The notes under the pieces: model-generated
What the model was told of the DNA's origin: nothing
Seen by the model: the letters and a program-made list of their open reading frames with translations, nothing else
Databases searched by the model: none
Shown here: positions 16,961 to 25,030 of the stretch, in pieces
Layout of the letters: the number at the start of each line of letters is the position of its first letter
Position numbering within the stretch: the stretch's first letter is position 1
Source of the DNA: an uncultured Verrucomicrobiota bacterium
GTDB taxonomy: Bacteria; Verrucomicrobiota; Verrucomicrobiia; Chthoniobacterales; JACTMZ01
Reading direction: 5' to 3'
Assembly (NCBI GenBank): GCA_903953565.1
Contig: CAJBKE010000047.1
Span: forward strand, 1-35,399
DNA length: 35,399 nt
Translations under genes and position numbers: made by a program

Positions 16961-17073
16961 TCAGGCAGCAACTCGCTCATCTCCGCCCCAAGCACCTCTT
17001 GGGGCCTAACATTGCATCGTCCGGAGCATGCTGCAAGGGACGGCATTGAACTGCCGGTGACGGAGGAGAGAGA

Positions 17074-17103
17074 AAAACCACGCCGCGGAGGCGGCAGGGT
17101 TTT
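17074..17103 (-). terminator. Intrinsic terminator of the 591-residue-frame PEP-CTERM gene
   Basis: On the minus strand AAAACCCTGCCGC, loop CTCC, GCGGCGTGGTTTT form a long GC-rich stem that runs into TTTTTC. It starts 26 nt past the stop at 17130. The stem has one mismatch and one wobble pair. This is a standard Rho-independent terminator form. Confidence 0.75.
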
Positions 17104-17129
17104 CCAAAGTCAGCCGAACTTGGCGGGCG

Positions 17130-18740
17130 TCAGTGCCGACGCCTGCGCATCACGCGCGCACCGAGTCCTGCCGCCGCCAAGGCGAGAAGGGCATAGGTGC
17201 TGGGTTCGGGTACGATGTAGTTGAGATAAATGTCGTTGTCCGTCTGGCTCCAAGAGAAGCTCGAGCCCGCGAGCGACGTGCTAAAGTCGTTACCCAGGCT
17301 GTCGAGCGAGACGTTAATAGTGTCGAATACGTTGGCCGAAGCGAGGGCAGGAGCAACGGCATTGCTGAAGACCAACCAAGTCTGGTTGCTGCCCCAGAAC
17401 GCGTCGTTCCAGTCCGTCGCGGAGCCTGCTCCGTTGAAGACGAGGTTGTTGGTCACACCTGTGTTGATCGTCAACGTGCCGCCCGAGACGTTCACGCCGT
17501 CAAAGGCCGTCCCGCGACCGGTGGTGACGTTGCCATTGAGTTCCCAGACGAACGTCGCCCCGCTCGAGTAGCTGAGGCCATTGGCAAAAGTCTGGATACC
17601 GGGACTGTTCCCGGGGCTGTGAATGCCACTGATGGTGGTGGCGCCGCCGATGGTTCCGGAACCGCCCAGAGTTGCTCCAGAGGACACCGTCAGCGCGCCA
17701 GTGGCAGCGGATTGATTGCCGTTGACGACCAAGAAACCTGCATTGACCGAGGTTGCTCCGGTGTAGGTGTTGGAGCCGGAGAGGATCCATCGGCCCGAGC
17801 CAGCCTTGGTCACGCTGACAAGGCCGCCCCCTCCCGTGTTGTGGTCGGAGATCACGCCACTAATCGCGTTCGCGTCGGTGTTGGTGCCGCCCAGGCTGAG
17901 AACACGATTGGTCGTGATGGCACCAGCCGAAACGTTGAAGGCCGGATTGGAGAAAACCAGAGGGGTGCTGCCGTTGGCGCTGTTATTATTGATGGCGGCA
18001 CCGCCACTGCTGGTGGCAGTGGTGGAGCCAATCTGCACTTGGCGGTCGGTGCCCCCCGCGCCGAGCGTGACGTTCAGGGTACCCCCCGAGAATCGGATGA
18101 GGGAGTTGGAGTTGGCGGTGGTTCCCGCACCCAGCGCACTGTTTGTACCCCCATTGGCGATGCCGCCGGCGACGTTGACGGTGAGCGTGCCTGCATTGAT
18201 GACTGTCTGCCCGAGGTAAGAGTTACCCGCGTTTTGCAAAATGACTTCACCGTTGCCCGCTTTGGTGAAAGTTCTTGTCCCGTTGTTCTGGCTGATGGCG
18301 CCGGAAATGATGATGGTGCGATTGGCAGCCGCATTAACGGCTCGGTTACCTGTCCACTGAAGGTTCAGCGTGATCGTGTCCGTGATGCTTGAGCTGGAGT
18401 TGGTCGTGACGATGTCGCCGCCCAAAGCGATGTTTGATCCAGCCAGCGTGAAACCGCTCGTTGCGTTTGTGCCGTTATTCCCGAAGGTGATGGCCGTCGC
18501 GGTATAACCTGCACTGATATTGTTGGTGGTCGTGGTTTGCGTGTTCCCGATGAAAGTCAGATTGGTGGGAGAAGTCGGAACGGTATCGTTATCCCAGTTG
18601 AGGGCGGAGTTCCAGTTTCCGTCCCCTGCCCCGCCGTCCCAAGTGTTGGCCGCGTGGGCGGTTGGGCTGAGTGCGGAGATAAACAGAAGGGTCGCGGTCG
18701 CGGTGAGAAGGGTGAGGGAGGTGTGGGCCTTGGCTTGCAT
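17130..18740 (-). CDS. Autotransporter-associated beta-strand-repeat PEP-CTERM protein (duplicate copy 1)
   Basis: The protein has 536 residues from the ATG at 18740. The longer frame to 18905 crosses the promoter-like element and the copied fecR end, so it is rejected. The signal peptide runs MQAKAHTSLTLLTATATLLF to SPTAHA, followed by NTWDGGAGDGNWNSALNWD. The N-terminal ~300 residues are close to those of the next upstream gene, including ITLNLQWTGNRAVNAAANRT and a TFTKAGNGEVILQNA beta-strand repeat. After WILSGSNTYTGAT the two diverge. This copy ends with VPEPSTYALLALAAAGLGAR and an Arg-rich tail (RRRRH), a PEP-CTERM signal. It is probably exported and sorted to the cell surface or matrix. 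Confidence 0.88.
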   Translation of the reverse strand: MQAKAHTSLTLLTATATLLFISALSPTAHAANTWDGGAGDGNWNSALNWDNDTVPTSPTNLTFIGNTQTTTTNNISAGYTATAITFGNNGTNATSGFTLAGSNIALGGDIVTTNSSSSITDTITLNLQWTGNRAVNAAANRTIIISGAISQNNGTRTFTKAGNGEVILQNAGNSYLGQTVINAGTLTVNVAGGIANGGTNSALGAGTTANSNSLIRFSGGTLNVTLGAGGTDRQVQIGSTTATSSGGAAINNNSANGSTPLVFSNPAFNVSAGAITTNRVLSLGGTNTDANAISGVISDHNTGGGGLVSVTKAGSGRWILSGSNTYTGATSVNAGFLVVNGNQSAATGALTVSSGATLGGSGTIGGATTISGIHSPGNSPGIQTFANGLSYSSGATFVWELNGNVTTGRGTAFDGVNVSGGTLTINTGVTNNLVFNGAGSATDWNDAFWGSNQTWLVFSNAVAPALASANVFDTINVSLDSLGNDFSTSLAGSSFSWSQTDNDIYLNYIVPEPSTYALLALAAAGLGARVMRRRRH

Positions 18741-18779
18741 GGAGGGATGGAGACGTGGATGGATCTCTCCTCTAGAAAT

Positions 18780-18804
18780 CAGCCGACTAGAACATTTGTG
18801 ACGG
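18780..18804 (-). promoter_or_regulatory. Shared bipartite promoter-like element, duplicate copy 1
   Basis: The minus strand reads CCGTC, 15 nt, CGGCTG, ending 40 nt before the ATG at 18740. Upstream it has GGCAAC 16 nt before CGTC, which resembles the GGAAC-N16-CGTC form of classical ECF promoters. It lies inside the segment duplicated with copy 2. Confidence 0.6.
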
Positions 18805-18957
18805 AAATAGCTTAAAAAAGTTGCCGACGTCCCCGCCCCTGCCTCATGGGCGATCGCTGCGCCCGCTGTCCCAAGGCGAGCCGCGAAAACCCCACCGATG
18901 ATCAAAGCGGCTTTACCGCGATGCCCTACAGGGCATTGGGATAATTCTCGCTTTCAA
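18801..18957 (-). pseudogene. Duplicated 3' end of fecR plus its downstream spacer
   Basis: The 18,801-18,957 stretch matches 21,541-21,700 closely. On the minus strand 18,957-18,902 still reads ESENYPNAL, stop, GIAVKPL, stop, against SEKYPYAMYGIAVKPL at the end of the intact FecR-like protein. It therefore marks the left-hand breakpoint of a segmental duplication that copied the end of fecR, the promoter-like element and the following surface-protein gene. The rest of the gap, 18,958-19,043, shows nothing clear. Confidence 0.85.
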
Positions 18958-19043
18958 CACCAACGTTGCGGAGTCCGCAAAGAAGAATGTTTGACGCCCC
19001 GGGAGTTAGAGAGGCCTGCCACGGCGGCAAGACCACCCCGGGA

Positions 19044-21437
19044 CTACGGGGCTATGGTGGCCCTGACTCGGTAGAAGGAGTTGCTCCCTGCCGGGGTGAC
19101 CGTGAACTCGCGGCGCACGTAGGACGGCGCCAGCAGAATCGCCGGGTTGGTTTGGTTGGCCGAGTTGGTGATCGAGCCCGTGACAACGCTGTTGTCAGCC
19201 CAAGGACCGGTGGCGAGGTTCGTCGTCGACTGCACCATATACGACACCGCGTTCGTGTTCGTGCTGGCGAGGAAGGAGACCAGCGTGGAGGCACCGGATG
19301 ATGCCGCGCTGATCAGCGCGGGAGTTCCAACTGTCGGATTGCCGTCGAAGGCGAACTCCATGTTGTTGTTAAATCCGTCTCCGTCGGGGTCCGCCGTTCC
19401 ATTGGTATTGCTCGTGCCGCCGGGGAAGTTGGTGATACCCGGGTAGTTTGTCAGCCAACTGCCATAGGGCGTGAGAACCGGAGCCGTGCTCGCGACACTG
19501 ATTTGCCCGGTGCTGATAAAGTCGTTGGTCACCCAGACATAATTGGGGTTGGAAAGCGGCGTCACGTTGAGGGTCGGCGTGCCGCCGATCGCTCCGCTGA
19601 AAAGATGAAAGATGTTGCCGTTGGTCGGGGAGTAGTTGGCGCTGGCGGCCACGTTGATCGTGCCGTCTACGGTGTTAGAAATCGCCCCTGCGAGCCGGTC
19701 GTATTCAGCCAGACTGTCGATGCTGAGATTAACAATGCCGTTGGAGGCGACAGTCAGATTCCCTCCGATGGTCAACGCTCCGTTGGTATTACCGCGACCG
19801 GGCTGCAAATTCCCGCTGACAAACACATTGCCCCCGACGGTGCCCAGACCGGCCAAGGTGGCGCCATTCGAAATATTGAGAGTATTGGTGGAAATGGATC
19901 CGTTGACCTGCAAGGTTCCCTGCTTCACATCGGTTGCTCCAGCGTAGGTGTTGGATGCATTCAGCACGGCCACACCGGTGCTGTTCATGATAAATCCGGG
20001 GGTGAAGGATCCATTAGTATTTGTCACCACCGGTCCAATGATCGGACCATCAAACGTAAAATCGCTATTTCCTGAGAAGGTGGCGGTTTTGTTGGCACCG
20101 GCATCAGCCACCGCAGAAATGTCGAGCGAGCCGACGAAGCGAACGGCAACATTGGAGGAGTAGATTGTTTTGTTGCCCGATCCCTGTGTCAAAACGTTCG
20201 TGACTGCAGTGTTCGTGAATTCGAGGGTTGCCTGCCCGCTTGAAGCGGCAAAGTTGATGTTACCCCGAAGATAGTTTTTGACGGAGTAACTGCCGGGCGC
20301 CAGTTCGAGGGTCGATGTGGTATCAGCTCCGGCAGAACCAACGATCGTGGTGTTCGGCGGGAGAGAGTTTACGGACGCGACACGCAGCACGCCATTGGAA
20401 CTGCCTGTTGTGCCGCCTACCGTTGTTGAGCCAGAGTAGGAGTTGCTACCGGAGAGGATCCATAGGCCCGAGCCAACCTTGGTCACACCGACGAGACCGC
20501 CCCCTGCGGTGTTATTGTCGGAAATTACGCCACTAATCGCGTTCGCGTCGGTGTTGGTGCCGCCCAGGGTGAGAACACGGTTGGTGGTGATGAGACCGGG
20601 CGAGGCGTTGAAGGCCGCATTGGAGAAAACCAGAGGGGCGCTGCCGTTAGCGCTGTTATTATTGATGGTGGCACCGGCATCGCTCGTGGCAGTAGCGGAA
20701 CCAATCTGCACCTGGCGATCGGTGCCCCCCGCGCCGAGCGCGACGTTCAGGGTACCCCCCGAGAATCGGATGAGGGAGTTGGAGTTGGCGGTGGTTCCCG
20801 CACCCAGCGCACTGTTTGTACCCCCATTGGCGATGCCGCCGACGACGTTCACAGTGAGCGTGCCTCCATTGATGATTGTCTGGCCAAGGTACGAGTTGCT
20901 CGCGTTTTGCAGAATGACTTCGCCGTTGCCCGCTTTGGTGAAGGTTCTTGTCCCGCTGCTCTGGCTGATGGCGCCGGAGATGATGATCGTGCGATTGGCA
21001 GCCGCATTAACGGCTCGGCTACCTGTCCACTGAAGGTTCAGCGTGATCGTGTCCGTGATCGGATTGTTTGAGCTTGATGCTGCCGTGACGATGTCGCCGC
21101 CCAAGGCGATGCTTGATCCAGCCAGCGTGAAGCCGCTCGTTGCGTTTGTGCCGTTATTCCCCAAGGTGATGGCCGCCGAGTTTCCGAGGTTGGTGCCGAC
21201 GAGATAATTTGTAATAATGTTATTGGTCGTCGTGGTTTGTATGTTCCCGCTGAAAATCAGGCTGTTGGAGGCGACCGGAGCGGTATCCCAGTTGGCGGTG
21301 GAGCCCCAGTTTCCGTCCCCTGCCCCGCCGACCCAGCTATTGGTAGCCGCGTGGGCGGTTGGGCTGAGTGCGGCGATAAACAGAAGGGTCGCGGTCGCGG
21401 TGAGAAGGGTGAGGCAGGTGTGGGTCTTGGCTTGCAT
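19044..21437 (-). CDS. Beta-strand-repeat surface protein with Ca-type repeat and non-PEP C-terminus (duplicate copy 2)
   Basis: The protein has 797 residues from the ATG at 21437, with a signal peptide almost identical to copy 1 (MQAKTHTCLTLLTATATLLF). The first ~300 residues match copy 1. After WILSGSNSYSGST it takes a different path, with more beta-strand repeats (LNASNTYAGATDVKQGTLQV), a SDLAEYDRLAGAI-like region, then an EF-hand-like DPDGDGFNNNMEFAFDGNP segment and a C-terminal domain with MVQSTTNLATGPWADNS ending SFYRVRATIAP. There is no PEP-CTERM motif. The calcium-type repeat plus FYRVRA end recurs in exported proteins of Verrucomicrobiota and may be another sorting or folding module (general recollection). 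It is downstream of the sigma/fecR pair on the same strand, 205 nt away, with its own promoter-like element. Confidence 0.88.
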   Translation of the reverse strand: MQAKTHTCLTLLTATATLLFIAALSPTAHAATNSWVGGAGDGNWGSTANWDTAPVASNSLIFSGNIQTTTTNNIITNYLVGTNLGNSAAITLGNNGTNATSGFTLAGSSIALGGDIVTAASSSNNPITDTITLNLQWTGSRAVNAAANRTIIISGAISQSSGTRTFTKAGNGEVILQNASNSYLGQTIINGGTLTVNVVGGIANGGTNSALGAGTTANSNSLIRFSGGTLNVALGAGGTDRQVQIGSATATSDAGATINNNSANGSAPLVFSNAAFNASPGLITTNRVLTLGGTNTDANAISGVISDNNTAGGGLVGVTKVGSGLWILSGSNSYSGSTTVGGTTGSSNGVLRVASVNSLPPNTTIVGSAGADTTSTLELAPGSYSVKNYLRGNINFAASSGQATLEFTNTAVTNVLTQGSGNKTIYSSNVAVRFVGSLDISAVADAGANKTATFSGNSDFTFDGPIIGPVVTNTNGSFTPGFIMNSTGVAVLNASNTYAGATDVKQGTLQVNGSISTNTLNISNGATLAGLGTVGGNVFVSGNLQPGRGNTNGALTIGGNLTVASNGIVNLSIDSLAEYDRLAGAISNTVDGTINVAASANYSPTNGNIFHLFSGAIGGTPTLNVTPLSNPNYVWVTNDFISTGQISVASTAPVLTPYGSWLTNYPGITNFPGGTSNTNGTADPDGDGFNNNMEFAFDGNPTVGTPALISAASSGASTLVSFLASTNTNAVSYMVQSTTNLATGPWADNSVVTGSITNSANQTNPAILLAPSYVRREFTVTPAGSNSFYRVRATIAP

Positions 21438-21519
21438 GGGGGACGGGGGATGAATTCCTCTGCCCGGTGGGTTTGGCAACGGGATGGAGGTGCGGATAAA
21501 ACTCTACTCTAACTTAACT

Positions 21520-21544
21520 CAGCCAACTAAAGCATTAATGACGG
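21520..21544 (-). promoter_or_regulatory. Shared bipartite promoter-like element, duplicate copy 2
   Basis: The minus strand reads CCGTC, 15 nt, TGGCTG, ending 83 nt before the ATG at 21437. GGTAAC lies 16 nt upstream of CGTC, as in copy 1. The copies retain both half-sites although the text between them has drifted. Confidence 0.6.
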
Positions 21545-21642
21545 AAATAGTTGAAAAAAGTTACCGACGTCCCCGCCCCCTGCCTCAGAGGCGATCACCG
21601 CGCCTGATGCCCCAGGGCCAGCCGCGAAAACCCCACCGATAA

Positions 21643-23049
21643 TCAAAGCGGCTTCACCGCGATGCCATACATGGCATAGGGATATTTCTCGCTTTTGATA
21701 GCAAGCGCACCAAGCGTCACCGTCGCGGCGACCGGCACGTCTTTGCGCCACACAGAGTGCACGACATAGAGTTCACCATTGGCATCCGGCTTGAGCTTTT
21801 TCGTTTCAACCAGATCCGGCCACCAAGGACCACTGCGCAAGCGCAGCCCGGTGTCCCGAAAACCGTGCCGCAGCCATTCTGGAGGCGTGGCGCGGCTATC
21901 GAACAAAACGTAAACCGCGCAGGGACGAGACAACTCGAGGTTGATGTCGGCCAGCGGTTGGCGGTTCGCTCGACGTTGGAAGGTTCCAATAACATCAGCT
22001 CCCTCCAATTCCCGCGGAAAAAGCTGGCCGGGCAAGGCGCGCCAACAGAGTTTGCGGTGCCAGCGATGAGCGAGGGAAGCCAGCGCGCCCTCCCCCATAC
22101 CACCCGGCGTGATGGTGTAGCAGCGGTAAAAATTTGCTTTAGTGATGTTGTCCGTAACGCCCGTGATGACCGCCGAATCAGGGGCGTTCAAGCCCCGGAT
22201 CGCCAAGCGATCGCCCTTTAAGGCCAACGCCTGCAAGCGCTGAATTTTGGCTTCGCGGCTCGTCATGCGCGCCGCCTCGCCCTCATAGAGACTCGCTAGC
22301 CGATTTTCCTGCGTAGGCGGCTCCCCAGCACGGTAAACTTCAACCTCACCGTCAAGCACCACAATATCGGTGCTGCCATCCTCCCCCACCGACGCGCCGA
22401 AGCGCGTGCCAATATCCAGCAAGAGGGCGCTCGCCGTATCGAGCACGAACCCCTTGGCTTCCGATCCCACATCGATGGTGACGTTGCCAAGCAAGAGCCG
22501 CAAGCGCATCGGATCCACGAATTCCAGGGACACGGGGCCATCCAAGTCCACTACGGCTCCCGAACTAACCCGGAACCGCAACGAACCGGTGCTCATTTCC
22601 AATCGGTCCAGCGCCACCCGCTGCCCCACCTGATAGGGCGCCCCTGAAGACGCAAGGATGTCGACCATTACGCCCTTGGGGGCGGCAACCGGGGCGTCCT
22701 GATTGACGGCGACCGCCCCGCCTTGGTTGCGATCCGAAACAAGCCAAAATGCAAATGTGGCGATCAGGACCGCGGCCGCCGCCAAGGCGGCCTTGCCGAA
22801 AGGGAAAGAAATAACCTTGGATGAAGACTGAAACTCGATCGAGGGCAGGACGACCGAAGACGGCACGGCGGCGCGCCCTTGCTGCCAGGTCAGAAGGGCA
22901 TGAATCTGCATCTGCTTGGCGTAGGCGTTGCGGGCCGCGGCACTGCGGCGCAAATGCTCTTGGAACTGCCCGAGTTCTGACTCGGTGACTGTGCCCTCCA
23001 GCACCGCATGACAGAGATGTTCGAAATCCTTGGGGTCGTGGTGCTTCAT
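21643..23049 (-). CDS. FecR-like membrane protein coupled to ECF sigma factor
   Basis: The protein has 468 residues from the ATG at 23049. AAGGAGG stands 7 nt upstream, one of the few clear Shine-Dalgarno sites here, and the ATG overlaps the sigma stop by ATGA. The N-terminal helical part (residues 1-60, DFEHLCHAVLEGTVTESELG) resembles the anti-sigma-like region of planctomycete/verrucomicrobial FecR proteins. One transmembrane segment lies at about 83-103 (AALAAAAVLIATFAFWLV). A FecR domain follows at about 120-260 (VDLDGPVSLEF, LDIGTRFGASVGEDGSTDIV, LDGEVEVY). The C-terminal part, with AVYVLFDSRATPPEWLRHGF, is a domain I do not identify. It probably senses a periplasmic signal and controls the partner sigma factor. 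Its 3' end is duplicated at 18.9 kb. Confidence 0.88.
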   Translation of the reverse strand: MKHHDPKDFEHLCHAVLEGTVTESELGQFQEHLRRSAAARNAYAKQMQIHALLTWQQGRAAVPSSVVLPSIEFQSSSKVISFPFGKAALAAAAVLIATFAFWLVSDRNQGGAVAVNQDAPVAAPKGVMVDILASSGAPYQVGQRVALDRLEMSTGSLRFRVSSGAVVDLDGPVSLEFVDPMRLRLLLGNVTIDVGSEAKGFVLDTASALLLDIGTRFGASVGEDGSTDIVVLDGEVEVYRAGEPPTQENRLASLYEGEAARMTSREAKIQRLQALALKGDRLAIRGLNAPDSAVITGVTDNITKANFYRCYTITPGGMGEGALASLAHRWHRKLCWRALPGQLFPRELEGADVIGTFQRRANRQPLADINLELSRPCAVYVLFDSRATPPEWLRHGFRDTGLRLRSGPWWPDLVETKKLKPDANGELYVVHSVWRKDVPVAATVTLGALAIKSEKYPYAMYGIAVKPL

Positions 23050-23594
23050 GCCCCGGCCTCCTTCTCTTTCGCGAGGAGCAACTGGACGCAATCGGCCAGC
23101 AGTTTACGCAGGCGATAAAAGAGTGCGGCCATGGCATTCTCCGGACGGGAAAGCCGACGGGCGATATCCTGCACCGCCTCGCCCCGGCCGTAACGCGCTG
23201 CGATGAGTTCGCGCTGCCGGGCGTTCAGCTGCCCTATGCAGCTTTCCAACATCTTCATCTGGCGATCAGTTTCCTCTGAGGAATCCTCCAATTCCGCCGC
23301 CACGGTGGCCAGCAATCCATCGTCCAGCACCAACCGGGAACGCTGTCGACTTTTCCGGCAGGCCAGGACTTCAAAGCGGGCAAAAGAATAGGCCCAACGC
23401 AGAAAGGGCTGTTGCGGGTCGTATTCCGAGCACTTGCGACAGAGTTTCATGTTCGTCTCCTGCAGCACATCGTTGGCATCGTTCACCCCGCCCAACAGCG
23501 ACACGATAAAGGCATACAAGGCGCTCTGGGAAGACGTGAGCAGTTGCACGAATTCGGGCGTGGGGCCGGAGGTATTGGTGGCGGTCCTGTCCAT
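23046..23594 (-). CDS. ECF-type RNA polymerase sigma factor (Rhodopirellula/Verrucomicrobium family)
   Basis: The protein has 182 residues. Region 2 spans about 22-85 (LYAFIVSLLGGVNDANDVLQ, PFLRWAYSFARFEVLACRKS) and region 4 about 115-170 (IGQLNARQRELIAARYGRGE, VQDIARRLSRPENAMAALFY), separated by an acidic linker. Length and motifs fit the sigma-70 subfamily typical of Planctomycetota and Verrucomicrobiota (TIGR02989-like, from family knowledge). It directs core polymerase to a specific promoter set. It is translationally coupled to the fecR-like gene. The shared promoter-like element ends 20 nt upstream, so it may activate its own transcription. The gene is divergent from the aldose-epimerase gene. 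Confidence 0.9.
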   Translation of the reverse strand: MDRTATNTSGPTPEFVQLLTSSQSALYAFIVSLLGGVNDANDVLQETNMKLCRKCSEYDPQQPFLRWAYSFARFEVLACRKSRQRSRLVLDDGLLATVAAELEDSSEETDRQMKMLESCIGQLNARQRELIAARYGRGEAVQDIARRLSRPENAMAALFYRLRKLLADCVQLLLAKEKEAGA

Positions 23595-23614
23595 TAAGGG
23601 TCTCTGACCTATCT

Positions 23615-23640
23615 CAGCGAAAACGCACTGAATATGACGG
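23615..23640 (-). promoter_or_regulatory. Shared bipartite promoter-like element upstream of sigma factor gene
   Basis: The minus strand reads CCGTC, 16 nt (ATATTCAGTGCGTTTT), CGCTG, ending 20 nt before the sigma ATG. It differs from the consensus GGCTG by one base. Its close distance to the start codon would leave a short leader. It supports autoregulation by the encoded sigma factor. Confidence 0.65.
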
Positions 23641-23791
23641 AATATTGCCGCTTGGCGAGGAGCGCCTCACGGTAGAGCACCTGAATGGTCGAAACGGATG
23701 CAAGACAACGACCCATCGCCTGTGGCGGAAAGCTTTCGTCATATTCCGGGCAGAAAAGAGGAAACATAATAGCCGCCCCGATCCCCCAGCC

Positions 23792-24943
23792 ATGATTCCA
23801 ACCGCCACCGACGAGCGCCCGTTTGAAACAACCGGGTGCCGGACACTTTTACTCATTGCGCTCTTGGCCTCCACGGGTCTCGGTGTCTGCCGTGCGCAGA
23901 TCCAGCCGTCCCCGGACCCGGATGCGCAGTTTGATTTGAAGAACGCCAACGGTATGGAGGTGCGGCTGGCTTCCTACGGGGCGCGGATCACCTCGATCAA
24001 AGTTCCCGATCGCAACGGCAAGTTTGCCGATGTCGTGCTGGGCTTTGACACGATCGAACCCTATCGAACCTCCGTGAAGAAGCCCTACCTCGGAGTGACA
24101 CTCGGCCGATATGCCGGGCGTATCGCCCATGGAAGGTTCACCCTCGATGGAGAGAAGCATGTGCTCGCGCAGAACAACGGCCCCAATCATAACCACGGGG
24201 GCGTCACCGGATTCGACAAGGTTGTTTGGGAGGCGAAGCAAATTCCGAACGGCGTGGAATTCCATCGCACCTCTGCCGATGGGGAGGAAGGCTACCCGGG
24301 AAGTCTCGAGGTCCGCGTGACCTACACGCTCACGGACCAAGACGAGCTCATCATCGAATACAAAGCGACGACCGACCGCGCAACGCCGGTCAACTTGTCC
24401 AACCACAGCTATTTCAATCTGGCGGGCGAGGGCTCGGAAACCGTGCTCGATCATGAGCTCATGATCAACGCGGATGAGATGCTGCCGATCGACAAGACCT
24501 CGATTCCCATCGGGAAGATTGTGCCCGTCGCGGGTACGCCTTTCGACTTTCGCCAACCCAAGCAGATCGGACGCGATATCGATCAAACCGACGAGCAACT
24601 GGCTCATGGGAGCGGGTATGACCACACATTTGTTCTCCATCCGAACACGGGCGGTTCTCCGGAGCCGGCGGCCACCCTCTACGAGAAGAACAGCCGCCGA
24701 ATGCTGCAGGTCTTCACCGACCAGCCGGGGCTCCAGCTTTACACCGCGAACTTCCTCGATGGATCCCTCATCGGGAAATCCGGTCGTCCATACCTGAAGC
24801 GCAGCGCGCTCTGTCTGGAAACGCAGCACTTCCCCGACAGCCCGAATCAGCCGGAATTTCCCAACACCATCCTCCGACCCGGCGAGATCTACCAGACCCG
24901 GACGACGTATAAGTTCAGCGTGAGCGATACCGCCGGGGAATAA
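23792..24943 (+). CDS. galM: Secreted aldose 1-epimerase (galactose mutarotase)
   Basis: The protein has 383 residues from the ATG at 23792, giving a signal peptide (CRTLLLIALLASTGLGVCRA). The frame continues to 23645 but that part is not signal-like. Galactose mutarotase landmarks are all present: GRYAGRIAHGRF, GPNHNHGG (H134), NLSNHSYFNLAG (H205, catalytic acid), DHTFVL and CLETQHFPDSPNQP (E343, catalytic base). It interconverts alpha and beta anomers of galactose or glucose. Here it acts outside the cytoplasm, which fits sugars released by secreted hydrolases. It is followed at 87 nt by galT, the next step of galactose use. No Shine-Dalgarno is seen. Confidence 0.93.
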   Translation: MIPTATDERPFETTGCRTLLLIALLASTGLGVCRAQIQPSPDPDAQFDLKNANGMEVRLASYGARITSIKVPDRNGKFADVVLGFDTIEPYRTSVKKPYLGVTLGRYAGRIAHGRFTLDGEKHVLAQNNGPNHNHGGVTGFDKVVWEAKQIPNGVEFHRTSADGEEGYPGSLEVRVTYTLTDQDELIIEYKATTDRATPVNLSNHSYFNLAGEGSETVLDHELMINADEMLPIDKTSIPIGKIVPVAGTPFDFRQPKQIGRDIDQTDEQLAHGSGYDHTFVLHPNTGGSPEPAATLYEKNSRRMLQVFTDQPGLQLYTANFLDGSLIGKSGRPYLKRSALCLETQHFPDSPNQPEFPNTILRPGEIYQTRTTYKFSVSDTAGE

Positions 24944-24960
24944 TAAAGCCCGCGCTGCGT

Positions 24961-24995
24961 CGGCGGCGAGATTGCTCGGACCGTTTACGCCGCCG
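24961..24995 (+). repeat. Inverted repeat between galM and galT
   Basis: CGGCGGCG (24961-24968) and CGCCGCCG (24988-24995) can pair as an 8-bp GC stem with a 19-nt loop. No U-run follows. It may be an intercistronic RNA hairpin rather than a terminator. Confidence 0.45.
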
Positions 24996-25030
24996 GAGCG
25001 ACGATTATCAAAGTTTGAAGTTCTAAAATC

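Noticed and set aside
16691-17224. Intact 177-codon plus-strand gene
   Set aside because: Its second half is antisense to the terminator and end of the neighbouring gene and its start lacks any leader; only the middle part looks like protein, so it is listed as a remnant.
13434-18392. Plus-strand frames over the surface-protein genes (413 and 419 codons)
   Set aside because: They are antisense shadows of repetitive Gly/Thr/Asn-rich genes; they lack signal peptides and domain features.
17130-18905. The 18905 start for the first duplicate surface protein
   Set aside because: The extra 55 residues cover the promoter-like element and the copied fecR tail; the ATG at 18740 begins a signal peptide identical in form to the twin's.
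23731-23770. Plus-strand TTTCGTCATATTCC before galM as a sixth copy of the shared element
   Set aside because: The first half-site is incomplete and no GGCTG follows at 15-16 nt, so it was not counted.
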